Shown here: positions 16,052 through 24,295 of the stretch, in pieces
How positions within the stretch are numbered: position 1 is the stretch's first letter
How the letters are laid out: every line of letters begins with the position of its first letter
Assembly (NCBI RefSeq): GCF_001832905.1
Contig: NZ_MKIR01000026.1
Coordinates: forward strand, 62,001-126,000
Reading direction: 5' to 3'
Length of the DNA stretch: 64,000 bases
Source: Floricoccus tropicus
GTDB taxonomy: Bacteria; Bacillota; Bacilli; Lactobacillales; Streptococcaceae
Program-made: the position numbers and the translations under genes
Notes under the pieces: generated by a model
Told to the model about the DNA's origin: nothing
Database searches by the model: none
Seen by the model: the letters and a program-made list of their open reading frames with translations, nothing else

Positions 16052-17788
16052 TTATATATTTTGATAACGTGAAGCCTGAATTGAATATAAATGATTGTAA
16101 TCCTCTGATTCTTTCATGACCTGTTTATGACTTCCACGTGCTTGTATTCGCCCATCTTTCATAAACCAAACTTCATCAGCTTTAGTAGCTGCACTTAATC
16201 GATGTGAAATTAAGAAAATAATTTTTTGACCTCTTAGTCTAGCAATGGAATCATAAAGTTCTTTTTCTTTTTCTATGTCAAGAGCTGCTGCTGGTTCATC
16301 TAAAATTAGAATATCACGGTCTTGATACAATGCTCTAAGTACTGCTACTTGTTGAGCCTGTCCTCCTGATAATTCAACATAATCATCATCAAGCTCTTTT
16401 CCCAAACTATCATTAATATCAAAAGTTGTATTCCAATTCAACTTATTAATGTCAGATTCAATGCGATCCTCATCGATTTTATTCAAACTGCAAGCTATAT
16501 TTTGCTTTATTGATAAATCATTGATAAGAGTAAAATCTTGATAGACACTCGAAATATTTTTAAATTTGGATCCATACATTTTTAATTTCTTATAGGATAA
16601 TTGACCTATTTCAGGCTGGTACAATCCTGATATCAGTTTAATAAGTGTTGATTTTCCTGCTCCATTTTCTCCAATGACAACAATTAACTTCTTATCATCA
16701 ACTTCGAAATTAATCCCCTTTAAAATCTTATGATTTTTGTAACCAAAGGACAGATCTTTAGCGATTAAAGATTCTTCTGAAACTTGACTCGCTTCCTCCT
16801 CAACTGCTTCAATATCTAAAAATTCAAGTATTGGGCTTGCATATTGTGAATATCGCCAAAAGTCAACAATACTCTCTGTAATCCCATTGATGGCTAACGA
16901 AAATTTTATGATACTTGCAATTGATATATTAAAAATAGCAAGATCTATTTTCCCTTCAAAGAAGTTCCTCGCAGAAAATAGGACAATAAGCATAACTGAA
17001 AAATTAGCAATGAAATCAGAGATTGCAATTCCTGCTCCTTGCCTTTGATAAAAGTCCTTAAATTTAAGGTTAAACTGCTTACGAATTTTTTTAAATGAAG
17101 CTGACATAAATTCTTCCATATGGTTTACTTTTATATCCAACATTTTATTTTTATCAAAAGGAAACATCTCATAGTACCAAAAGCGTCTATTTATTGGGGC
17201 TAGTTCTTCATAAAATTTATCATCTTTTTGAGCAAATTTTATTTTAATATAAAAATTTAAAAATGAGCAAACTAGAAGTACGATACCAAGAAATGGAGAC
17301 ATACTGGTAATTACAGCAATTGTTGTAATAATTACTACAAGATTTTCAATACCATTTGTTATGGCTTCAAGTAAATTTTCAAGGCAATATTGATTTCTGA
17401 GAGAAAATTCTGCTTGTTCTTGCAAGATATAAAAACTTGGACTCTCTAATTGACTGAAACTTACTGACATCGATTTATCAAGAAGCATCTTTTCCAAATT
17501 CATGATATAAGCATGGCGAAATTGCTGCATTTTTGAATTTATCAAGGTTTTTACTAATTTAATTAAAACTATAATAACCAATAAAATTATAAGCCTGTTA
17601 ATTTCTAGTTTATTTTGTAAGACAAGTGTCATCTTTCCTACTAAATCTAGAATGACTAAGGTTTCAAAAACGCTCAAAATTATCTCAAGTACGAGTGCAA
17701 ATAGAAAAGTCTTGTTAGCCTTATATGAATGAGCCAAAAGTTTCAAACTTGTTTTAATATTTTTCAATTTATTTAGCCTCACTTTCAT
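16052..17788 (-). CDS. ABC exporter half-transporter B (membrane plus ATPase)
   Basis: A 578-residue (or 571-residue) ABC exporter subunit: about five to six membrane segments in residues 25-310, then an ATPase with Walker A GENGAGKST (about 374-382), signature LSGGQAQQVAVLRAL and Walker B DILILDEPAAALD. It overlaps its partner gene by 20 bases, and the two should form a heterodimer. The ATG at 17788 has no ribosome site; TTG at 17767, just after the partner's stop codon, has GTGAGG 9 bases upstream and may be the true start. There is no peptidase C39 domain. It lacks the regulatory element of the neighbouring Rgg regulon, so a link in function is only positional. Confidence 0.88.
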   Translation of the reverse strand: MKVRLNKLKNIKTSLKLLAHSYKANKTFLFALVLEIILSVFETLVILDLVGKMTLVLQNKLEINRLIILLVIIVLIKLVKTLINSKMQQFRHAYIMNLEKMLLDKSMSVSFSQLESPSFYILQEQAEFSLRNQYCLENLLEAITNGIENLVVIITTIAVITSMSPFLGIVLLVCSFLNFYIKIKFAQKDDKFYEELAPINRRFWYYEMFPFDKNKMLDIKVNHMEEFMSASFKKIRKQFNLKFKDFYQRQGAGIAISDFIANFSVMLIVLFSARNFFEGKIDLAIFNISIASIIKFSLAINGITESIVDFWRYSQYASPILEFLDIEAVEEEASQVSEESLIAKDLSFGYKNHKILKGINFEVDDKKLIVVIGENGAGKSTLIKLISGLYQPEIGQLSYKKLKMYGSKFKNISSVYQDFTLINDLSIKQNIACSLNKIDEDRIESDINKLNWNTTFDINDSLGKELDDDYVELSGGQAQQVAVLRALYQDRDILILDEPAAALDIEKEKELYDSIARLRGQKIIFLISHRLSAATKADEVWFMKDGRIQARGSHKQVMKESEDYNHLYSIQASRYQNI

Positions 17789-19511
17789 ACATACTACTTG
17801 CTAAATCCCTTAAATGACGGTAGTAGTCCGACCTTTTAATAAGTTCATCATGACAACCAATATCTTCAATCTTATGGTTCTTTATGACAATCACCTTATC
17901 AACAATATTTGAAACGGCAAGTCGATGCGAGATTACAATGAATCCACGTTCCTTACTTTCTTTCTCAATTCTCTCATAAAACTCTATCTCTTTTGAAGGA
18001 TCAAGTGCTGATGTCGGTTCATCCAAGACAAGCATTCCTGCATCTTGAACCAGGGCACGTAGAATTAAGAGTAACTGCTCCTGACCGCCTGATGGTTTAA
18101 AGGCGTCATCGTAGAAATCCTGCCCAATATTAGTTGTTAAATCAATTAGCTGACCATCTTTCTTAAGAGTATTTTCTGCAAAATAACTTCTAGCATACTC
18201 CACTTTATCTGAAGCAAGACTATCTTCATTAAAAAACAGATTATCTCCAATACTTCCTGCAAAGAGTAAAGAATTTTGGAAAACTGATGAAAAATATTCC
18301 AGTCTTTGATCTGCAGTAGACGGCTTGTTATTAATCAAAATTTGTCCTTCGCTAGGGTCAAAAAGCCCAATTAAAAGTTTTATTAAGGTAGTCTTCCCTG
18401 CCCCATTTTCTCCGATAATACCAAGTTTATCCTGAGAATTTATATTGAAATTCAGATTATCCAGAACAATATTTTCGCTTCCAGGATATGCGAATGAAAC
18501 ATTTTTAAACTCAATATCAAATCCTTCTAGCTTATTAACCATTTGGCTATCATTGTATTCTTGACCACTATTATCAAGCGTAGCATCATAATCTGTAAAA
18601 AGTTTTGCATTTTTATTGAGATCAGCTAATGTTTCCAGAACTTTTTTAAACATTGTTTTAAGTAAAATATACATACTAAAAATCAGGAAAATTAAAGCAA
18701 GAGATAGCTCATTTCGACTTAGATAAAGAATATAAAGAACTAATCCATCATTTAATACTTCAATTAGAAGAGATAAGATTGCAAGGACTGTTGCTAAATT
18801 TGTACGACGATTAATAATATCTTTTGCTGCTTTTGCTAACTCTTCATATCTCTCTAAAATTATTGGTTTAAGTGCAAATGTTCTAATATCTTTTCCATAT
18901 GAATTATCTGTTGTTATTTCCTGAAAGTATTCTAATTTCTCACCGATTTGACCATTCTCAAGATCAGTATCAATATCAAAATCATTCAATTTTTGCTTGA
19001 TAGGAAAGCTCAAGCCTGTAAGTATCAATGTCAAAAGTACAATAAAAATATTATTTTTCCCGATTGTAACCCCACTTATTATGACTAAAAATAAATAGGG
19101 AAAGAGATAGACCATATCAATAATTACGTTTTGATAACCAATGTTGTCGCCACCAAAAAAATCTATAGCTCTATTAAGTGTTGACATGAAGTTATTATCT
19201 TCAAAATATTGATATTTACTTTTATAAGTTTTATCGACTAGTGACTGTACTTGTTCCATACGACTTTTAAAGGCAAGATAGACTATTTTCTGCCCCAAAA
19301 TATCTGACATAAATTTACAAATAAAAATGATTGCATAGAATAATAAAATAATTCCTGTAAATTTAGTGAAATTCATATTTTTTTCTTCTAAAAGCGATAG
19401 TATATACCCAAAAGAGTAACTATCGAGAAAATAAGCAATAATGAATGCCAGATAAAAAATAAGCAGGATACAAATATTCTGCTTAAAAAAATCTTTGATT
19501 TTCTTTTTCAT
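17769..19511 (-). CDS. ABC exporter half-transporter A (membrane plus ATPase)
   Basis: A 580-residue ABC exporter subunit, starting MKKKIKDFFKQN at ATG 19511 behind GGAGGG; a longer frame to 19580 has no ribosome site. Six membrane segments are followed by an ATPase with Walker A GENGAGKTT (about 371-379), an altered signature KPSGGQEQLLLILRAL (Pro in place of Leu) and Walker B GMLVLDEPTSALD. The altered signature suggests one weakened ATP site, as in many heterodimeric exporters. The partner follows with a 20-base overlap. A -10-like TATAAT lies about 25 bases upstream of the ATG, after the terminator of the ATP-grasp gene. Confidence 0.88.
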   Translation of the reverse strand: MKKKIKDFFKQNICILLIFYLAFIIAYFLDSYSFGYILSLLEEKNMNFTKFTGIILLFYAIIFICKFMSDILGQKIVYLAFKSRMEQVQSLVDKTYKSKYQYFEDNNFMSTLNRAIDFFGGDNIGYQNVIIDMVYLFPYLFLVIISGVTIGKNNIFIVLLTLILTGLSFPIKQKLNDFDIDTDLENGQIGEKLEYFQEITTDNSYGKDIRTFALKPIILERYEELAKAAKDIINRRTNLATVLAILSLLIEVLNDGLVLYILYLSRNELSLALIFLIFSMYILLKTMFKKVLETLADLNKNAKLFTDYDATLDNSGQEYNDSQMVNKLEGFDIEFKNVSFAYPGSENIVLDNLNFNINSQDKLGIIGENGAGKTTLIKLLIGLFDPSEGQILINNKPSTADQRLEYFSSVFQNSLLFAGSIGDNLFFNEDSLASDKVEYARSYFAENTLKKDGQLIDLTTNIGQDFYDDAFKPSGGQEQLLLILRALVQDAGMLVLDEPTSALDPSKEIEFYERIEKESKERGFIVISHRLAVSNIVDKVIVIKNHKIEDIGCHDELIKRSDYYRHLRDLASSMYESEAK

Positions 19512-19581
19512 AATACCCTCCGTAATGTTGTATATTATATCATTAAAAGTTATTATTTTAAAAATAAATATTAAAATCAAT

Positions 19582-19612
19582 AAAAAAACTTTACTCAGAT
19601 GGTAAAGTTTTT
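19582..19612 (-). terminator. Terminator of the ATP-grasp gene
   Basis: AAAAAAACTTTAC-TCAGATG-GTAAAGTTTTT; 10-bp stem with a T-run on the minus strand, separating the ligase gene from the ABC pair. Confidence 0.85.
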
Positions 19613-19628
19613 AAATATATTAAAGTAA

Positions 19629-20837
19629 TCAAACAATCAAAGTATTATGTCTTACAAACCTATCAACATAATCAAGGCCTGACAGTATCTCTTCTTCGGT
19701 TTCACCCTTTAAAGTTATTCTACATATTGCTTGAACGCTACTTTCGTGTTTTTTATATTCACGACCAACTTTTGCAAACATCTTTGTATCAATGACATCA
19801 AACTTTTGACTTATAAGTTCCATATTATCAGGTAGACTAACAAGTTTACCGATTCCAGAATTTACAAGAATGAAACCATAATGAGAGCTATTATTCTTTT
19901 CAAAGACTGAAATTTCATCATAGTCACCTATCTCTGCTAAAAGACTTGCTCTAACAGGGTCAATACCATACTCATCTCTGACTATATCATGTACTCCTCC
20001 ACCGCCTAAGCGAGAAGCTATTTCTAAGAAATAAATATCTTCTCCATCAAAGAAGACTTCCAAATGAAGTAAACAATCTCTTGGTACTGGAATCCTCTCA
20101 ATTAGTTCTTTCAAGTAGTCACTAAATATCACTTCATCTTCCCTATCAAGTTGGATACTTGCTGTAGATTTATTTTCCAAATGAGCCAAGGTTGGATATA
20201 GATATCTCGATGGTTTAACATAGCGTAATTCATTGTTAGCAATAAAGCCATCAATATGATACAAATCACCTTGAATAAAATTCTGAATTATAAATTTTCC
20301 AGCGTGGAAATCAATATGACCATATTTTCTGATTTCATCTTCACTATTGATTTTGTAAGTTTCCATAGTTCCTGCTCCATCAATTGGTTTAATAATTAAT
20401 GGATAACCATTCTTCTTTCCAAAGCTAAAAATATCTAATATGCTTCCAAGTGATTTTGTGATAGGTGCGTTAAATCCATTTTCCCTTACAATTTTATTCA
20501 TTACTAATTTATTTCTGAAAAATGTTGCACTATCTATATTTTGGCCTTCAATTGAAAAGTATTTGCGAAGATTTGCGGCTACGTCAATATCAAACTCGTC
20601 AATAGCAAATATTCTTTGGCAAGGAGTATTCTCCATTATAAGCATCGACTTTAAGATAATACTATTTTCAGACCATGAATCAATGACATAAATTGAAACA
20701 TTTTCCCCTAAATCTTTATAGGATTCTTTTACACGTTCTGGAACAATTATGTGGAACTCATGTTCCATTTTATCTAAGCCCCATTCATTCATTTTAATAT
20801 ATTTTGCACTCATTTGTGATAAAATCAAAACCTTCAT
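19629..20837 (-). CDS. ATP-grasp ligase (amino-acid ligase-like)
   Basis: A 402-residue ATP-grasp enzyme. The N-terminal part (MKVLILSQMSAKYI) is a pre-ATP-grasp domain; the middle carries the nucleotide-binding strand YPLIIKPIDGAGTMETYKI (about residues 145-163), the hinge FIIQNFIQGDLYHIDGFI and the metal-binding EIASRLGGGGVHDIV (about 275-289). This build is that of the carbon-nitrogen ligases that join an amino acid to another amino acid or small acid (BacD/L-amino-acid ligase group). Substrates are not readable. It has its own promoter carrying the element shared with the methyltransferase and MFS genes, and a good ribosome site (AAAGGAGAG). It probably makes an amide-bonded small molecule or peptide. 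Confidence 0.85.
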   Translation of the reverse strand: MKVLILSQMSAKYIKMNEWGLDKMEHEFHIIVPERVKESYKDLGENVSIYVIDSWSENSIILKSMLIMENTPCQRIFAIDEFDIDVAANLRKYFSIEGQNIDSATFFRNKLVMNKIVRENGFNAPITKSLGSILDIFSFGKKNGYPLIIKPIDGAGTMETYKINSEDEIRKYGHIDFHAGKFIIQNFIQGDLYHIDGFIANNELRYVKPSRYLYPTLAHLENKSTASIQLDREDEVIFSDYLKELIERIPVPRDCLLHLEVFFDGEDIYFLEIASRLGGGGVHDIVRDEYGIDPVRASLLAEIGDYDEISVFEKNNSSHYGFILVNSGIGKLVSLPDNMELISQKFDVIDTKMFAKVGREYKKHESSVQAICRITLKGETEEEILSGLDYVDRFVRHNTLIV

Positions 20838-20879
20838 ATTTCTCTCCTTTTAAAAAAATATATTTTTATTTTTATATCT

Positions 20880-20928
20880 ATCATACATGGATGTAGAAAT
20901 TTGAAAGTTTTTTGTACACTTTAGTCAC
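20880..20928 (-). promoter_or_regulatory. Rgg-regulon promoter 2 (ATP-grasp gene)
   Basis: On the plus strand GTACACTTTAGTCAC (20914-20928), with a T-run on its left. On the minus strand a TATGAT -10 (20885-20880) lies exactly 28 bases downstream of the element; the -35 is poor. The element falls between the methyltransferase stop codon and the ligase start. Confidence 0.75.
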
Positions 20929-20933
20929 ATAAT

Positions 20934-21671
20934 TTATGCCTTAAAAATTAAATGATGGAAAAATGCGATATTTACAAAATCTGAGTTTTCATATGTTTTT
21001 CTTTCTAGTTCCAACATGTTATCATACCATTCATCTGTAAATTTAACTTCTGTATTCGATGACAGTCCGTAAAAGATCCTAAGTCCATAAAGGGAATTTT
21101 GTTTAAGGCCTGCTCCACCTAGAATATCTTCCAGAAAATGATTTTCGTATTCATTAATGGTGCCAAAATTTTCTGATTTCTTTTCTTCACCATTAAGTAG
21201 ATTCAGTGCTTCTTTGGGATTATCCTGTAAGACTGCTTGAGATAAGATTGCTCCTTTGGGATTATGTTTAACAATAGAAATCTTTCCACCAGTATTCAAA
21301 AGATTTACTAATAATGAAAGAATTCCTTTTTTGTCGCTTACATATTCAAGTACATTGTGGATTACAATAAAATCAAACTTTTGCTTTTCTTCTTTCATGA
21401 CATCAATAAATCCATCTAAGTCACCTGTTAGTTGGCGAAAATTTCCTTCATTAACTGAATAAGATATCATCTGAGAGTTTGGTTCATATGCAATAACTTC
21501 ATGATTTTTAGCAAGATGCTTAGCTGTAAATCCAAGTCCACTCCCAAAGTCTAAGACTTTTGCTCCTGAAGGTATATTCTTATCAATTTGTTCAAATAAA
21601 AGTTGATAAAACAATTTTCCCCAAGGCATTTCTGTCATATCTTTATAGTACGCTTCCACATTAATTGTCAT
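20934..21671 (-). CDS. CmoM/SmtA-like SAM-dependent methyltransferase
   Basis: A 245-residue class I methyltransferase with motif I VLDFGSGLGFTAKHLA (about residues 39-54), acidic AYEPNSQM and post-motif FDFIVIHNVLEYVSDKKGILS. The C-terminal features (RIFYGLSSN, then LELERKTYENSDFVNIAFFHHLIF) resemble CmoM, which methylates the tRNA wobble base 5-carboxymethoxyuridine, more than generic methyltransferases; this is from memory of the family. The opening AYYKDMTEMPWGKLFYQLLFEQI fits too. Its promoter has the shared Rgg element and a GAGGAG ribosome site. Given the setting, it may instead methylate the product of the neighbouring ligase. Confidence 0.85.
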   Translation of the reverse strand: MTINVEAYYKDMTEMPWGKLFYQLLFEQIDKNIPSGAKVLDFGSGLGFTAKHLAKNHEVIAYEPNSQMISYSVNEGNFRQLTGDLDGFIDVMKEEKQKFDFIVIHNVLEYVSDKKGILSLLVNLLNTGGKISIVKHNPKGAILSQAVLQDNPKEALNLLNGEEKKSENFGTINEYENHFLEDILGGAGLKQNSLYGLRIFYGLSSNTEVKFTDEWYDNMLELERKTYENSDFVNIAFFHHLIFKA

Positions 21672-21701
21672 TTATTCACTCCTCTTTTCTTTCTTTTTTT
21701 T

Positions 21702-21750
21702 ATGATACAATAAAAAAAAGAAATTCAATTTTTTTGTACACACTAATCAC
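21702..21750 (-). promoter_or_regulatory. Rgg-regulon promoter 1 (methyltransferase), shared with the regulator's leader
   Basis: Plus-strand element GTACACACTAATCAC (21736-21750) preceded by a T-run; the minus-strand -10 TATCAT (21707-21702) is exactly 28 bases away. On the opposite strand a TACAAT box (21706-21711) could serve the regulator gene, which would put the element just downstream of that start and suggest autoregulation. Confidence 0.75.
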
Positions 21751-21766
21751 ACTTCAAGGAGAAAAT

Positions 21767-22639
21767 ATGCGCTGGGATATTGGTTCAGTTTATAAAGATA
21801 TAAGAAAATCTAAAAATCTATCTCAAGAAGAGATTTGCGGAAATACAATTTCAAGGACTACTTTATCAAAATTTGAAAATAATAAGCTTGTACCATCCTA
21901 TCAAACAATGGAGTTTTTGCTGAGACAAGTGAATGTCAGTTTCCAGGAGTTTAATTTTCTATGTAATAAGGATGGAAAAGATAAACGGCAAGAGATTTTC
22001 AATGAGTTTAAAACTATAAATAGTAGTAGTGAAATTGATAAGTTAAAGACATTAATGTTTAAATGTGAAGAATTACTAAAGACGGAGGATGATTTAGTAA
22101 TTAAAAACTATCATCGCATCCTTACATCATACCTAAATATTTCCTTGAACAATAATAGTATCTCTGACCAATCTAAAGAATTCGTTTCAGAGATATGGGA
22201 TGATTTAAAATCAATGGATACATGGTATTATAATGATTTATTTATTATCAACTCAATAATTCATCGCATTCCTATATCTACTCTTCCTGAAATCATTAAG
22301 CCGATATTAGAGAGCGCAGATAAATACAAAAATTATAATAATAATAGTTTAAACATTTTGCGAGTCTGCCTTTTTCTAAATATGTCTACTCTTTATTTAC
22401 AAAACAATATGATTAAAGAATGTATTGAAATTACTAATCTCGGCTTAGATTACGCAAAAAAACTTAAAAATTATTATTACTTATCATACTCATGGGTTAG
22501 ACTGGGTCTATGTCAAGGAAATAAAAAGATGATAGAAAAAGGAATTAGTCTTGCTGAACTTACTGAAGAACCTGGCTTATTGAAGGAAATGCTTGATGAA
22601 GTTGAATACTATAGTGATAAAATTACTCCAGTTTCATAA
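21767..22639 (+). CDS. Rgg/GadR/MutR-family transcriptional regulator
   Basis: A 290-residue protein with an N-terminal HTH (residues 5-62: VYKDIRKSKNLSQEEICGN, TISRTTLSKFENNKLVPS) and a long all-helical C-terminal region of the Rgg/PlcR type, which in relatives forms TPR-like repeats that bind short hydrophobic peptides. The start is ATG 21767 behind AAGGAG; a longer frame to 21665 lacks a ribosome site. It is divergent from the methyltransferase and convergent with the DHA3 exporter. Three copies of a promoter element surround it, so it is the likely activator of all three target genes. No peptide-pheromone gene could be identified with confidence. Confidence 0.88.
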   Translation: MRWDIGSVYKDIRKSKNLSQEEICGNTISRTTLSKFENNKLVPSYQTMEFLLRQVNVSFQEFNFLCNKDGKDKRQEIFNEFKTINSSSEIDKLKTLMFKCEELLKTEDDLVIKNYHRILTSYLNISLNNNSISDQSKEFVSEIWDDLKSMDTWYYNDLFIINSIIHRIPISTLPEIIKPILESADKYKNYNNNSLNILRVCLFLNMSTLYLQNNMIKECIEITNLGLDYAKKLKNYYYLSYSWVRLGLCQGNKKMIEKGISLAELTEEPGLLKEMLDEVEYYSDKITPVS

Positions 22640-22644
22640 TATAT

Positions 22645-22677
22645 TAAAACTCCCACCACAAAAGTGAGAGTTTTTTT
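22645..22677. terminator. Bidirectional terminator between Rgg and MFS genes
   Basis: AAAACTCCCAC-CACAAAA-GTGAGAGTTTTTTT, serving the two convergent genes. Confidence 0.85.
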
Positions 22678-22689
22678 ACAGGAATTTAT

Positions 22690-23910
22690 TTACTTTTCTG
22701 ATGATAATCTCTCAATCAAAAAGATAAAGATTATACTTATTATTATCATTACAATACCAAGAAAAATAAAATTATTTGGATTGTTAGCCTTCAAGAATGC
22801 TGAGAAAACTAAGCTTCCAATGGGCATAAATAAAACTGCAACAGTAAATATTATTGAAAAGACTCTTCCTAAATATTCTGTATCAACTTCTGATTGTATT
22901 TTTGAGAAAAATTGAATATTAAAATTTGATAAACAGAAGGAGAATATTGCAACTATGATAAAAATAACTGGGATGCTCTGAAAATATTTAAAAACTATTC
23001 CTAATAAAGCTAGTAACAAACCATTTGCAGTGATAAAAGCGATTATCTTTTTCTCACTAAGCTTTTTATTAAAGAAACTGCTTAATAAGGCACCAGCAAT
23101 TCCACCCACGGCTTCTGCTGTTAGAATAGTTCCATATATATTAACATTTGATCCATTAAACATTCTATCTGTAAAAGGAATAATTAAATTATAACCAGCG
23201 AGTAAAAAATTACAAAAAGATGAAAGAGCAATTAAATAAAAGATTTTTTTCCTCGAATACACATAGATGAATCCTTCCTTGATATCATTTACAAGATTGG
23301 AAAGAGAAAATTTTTTCTTTTCAGCAAGAGTAACTTCAACGATTGGAATTACTGCCATTGTAATCAACCCCGATAAAATAAAACTTGTACCATCAACAAG
23401 AAGGGCCCCTCTCATCCCAGCTTGTTTATAAATAAATACAGCAATAAGTGGTCCTAATACCTGGGTTATTCTTGATGAAGTTTCAAGTACAGAATTAAAT
23501 TTTTGAATATTATCTTTTTCAATAACTTCTTTGACAATTGATTTATATGAAGGTCCAGATAGACAGTCAAATATTGCTAAAACAACATTAGCTAAAACAA
23601 TCAAATATAATAAATACTTTGCTTGACTTACAAAAAAGGAAAGCAATAAACAAAGTATTCCACTTAAAAAGTCAGTAATAATTATTATTTTCTTCCTGTT
23701 AAACCTATCTGCAATAACACCTCCAAATAAGTTGAAAATAATGCTTATAATACTTTCTGATGCCTGATAAATTCCAACAAATGCAAGGCTACCATTACTC
23801 TTACTTGCAAGATAAGTGACATTTGAATAATCAAAAACAATATTACCAAACCTTGAAATGACCTTTCCTGCCGAAATTGCTAGGGTATTCTTTTTTTCTA
23901 TTTTATTCAT
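22690..23910 (-). CDS. MFS exporter of the DHA3/MefA type
   Basis: A 406-residue, twelve-helix major facilitator. It opens with AISAGKVISRFGNIVFDY and carries the MFS motif A region GGVIADRFNRKKIII (about residues 62-76), both typical of the MefA-like MFS_3 group that exports macrolides, siderophores or peptides-like products. ATG 23910 is chosen for its AAAGGAGAATG ribosome site; the longer frame to 23985 overlaps the promoter. Its promoter has the same element and spacing as those of the ATP-grasp and methyltransferase genes, so it is the likely exporter (or self-protection pump) of that pathway's product. Confidence 0.87.
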   Translation of the reverse strand: MNKIEKKNTLAISAGKVISRFGNIVFDYSNVTYLASKSNGSLAFVGIYQASESIISIIFNLFGGVIADRFNRKKIIIITDFLSGILCLLLSFFVSQAKYLLYLIVLANVVLAIFDCLSGPSYKSIVKEVIEKDNIQKFNSVLETSSRITQVLGPLIAVFIYKQAGMRGALLVDGTSFILSGLITMAVIPIVEVTLAEKKKFSLSNLVNDIKEGFIYVYSRKKIFYLIALSSFCNFLLAGYNLIIPFTDRMFNGSNVNIYGTILTAEAVGGIAGALLSSFFNKKLSEKKIIAFITANGLLLALLGIVFKYFQSIPVIFIIVAIFSFCLSNFNIQFFSKIQSEVDTEYLGRVFSIIFTVAVLFMPIGSLVFSAFLKANNPNNFIFLGIVMIIISIIFIFLIERLSSEK

Positions 23911-23936
23911 AAAACATTCTCCTTTCGATTGTTTAT

Positions 23937-23985
23937 ATGGTACAATAGAAAAAATTAATTTGAGATTTTTGTACACACTAGTCAC
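23937..23985 (-). promoter_or_regulatory. Rgg-regulon promoter 3 (DHA3 exporter)
   Basis: Plus-strand element GTACACACTAGTCAC (23971-23985) with a T-run on its left; the minus-strand -10 TACCAT (23942-23937) lies exactly 28 bases away. The -35 position reads TCTCAA, which is poor. Confidence 0.75.
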
Positions 23986-24057
23986 TTTTTCTATTTATGT
24001 TACATATTGAAATGAATTTGAACTATAATATAATTGAGGTAGATATAGGCTATTCTG

Positions 24058-24225
24058 ATGAAAAATAAATATAAGAAAATAATTTTAGCGGTCATATTTG
24101 GGTCATTACTTGGTATTGCTATTGAATATATATTTAATTGAGATTTTAGAATTTCTGGTCTATCATACACTTTGGGCATAGCAATAATATTGTTAATAAG
24201 TGCAAAATTAAAAGATAGAAAATAG
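24058..24225 (+). pseudogene. Small two-segment membrane protein broken by TGA, or a 27-residue peptide
   Basis: From ATG 24058 the frame reads MKNKYKKIILAVIFGSLLGI... for 27 codons, meets TGA at 24139-24141, then stays open for another 27 codons (DFRISGLSYTLGIAIILLISA...) to TAG 24225. Both halves are hydrophobic with charged ends, so the simplest reading is a two-helix protein of about 55 residues with TGG changed to TGA. A promoter TTGAAA-16-TATAAT precedes it and a terminator follows. The ribosome site is weak. Alternatively the first 27 residues are a genuine short hydrophobic peptide; their position beside an Rgg regulon makes that worth testing. Confidence 0.5.
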
Positions 24226-24249
24226 TTTTCAAAATTAGATAATAAGTAG

Positions 24250-24285
24250 AAAAAAGCTTTTCCTTTTTGAAAGGAGAAGCTTTTT
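24250..24285. terminator. Bidirectional terminator
   Basis: AAAAAGCTTTTCCTTT-TTG-AAAGGAGAAGCTTTTT, between the small plus-strand frame and the end of the efflux gene. Confidence 0.88.
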
Positions 24286-24295
24286 ATAATATATT

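Noticed and set aside
24139-24141. TGA read as tryptophan (recoding)
   Set aside because: TGA is used as a normal stop in this window, for example at the ends of mtlR and the FtsX-type permease, so a genome-wide code change is excluded and no recoding signal is seen.
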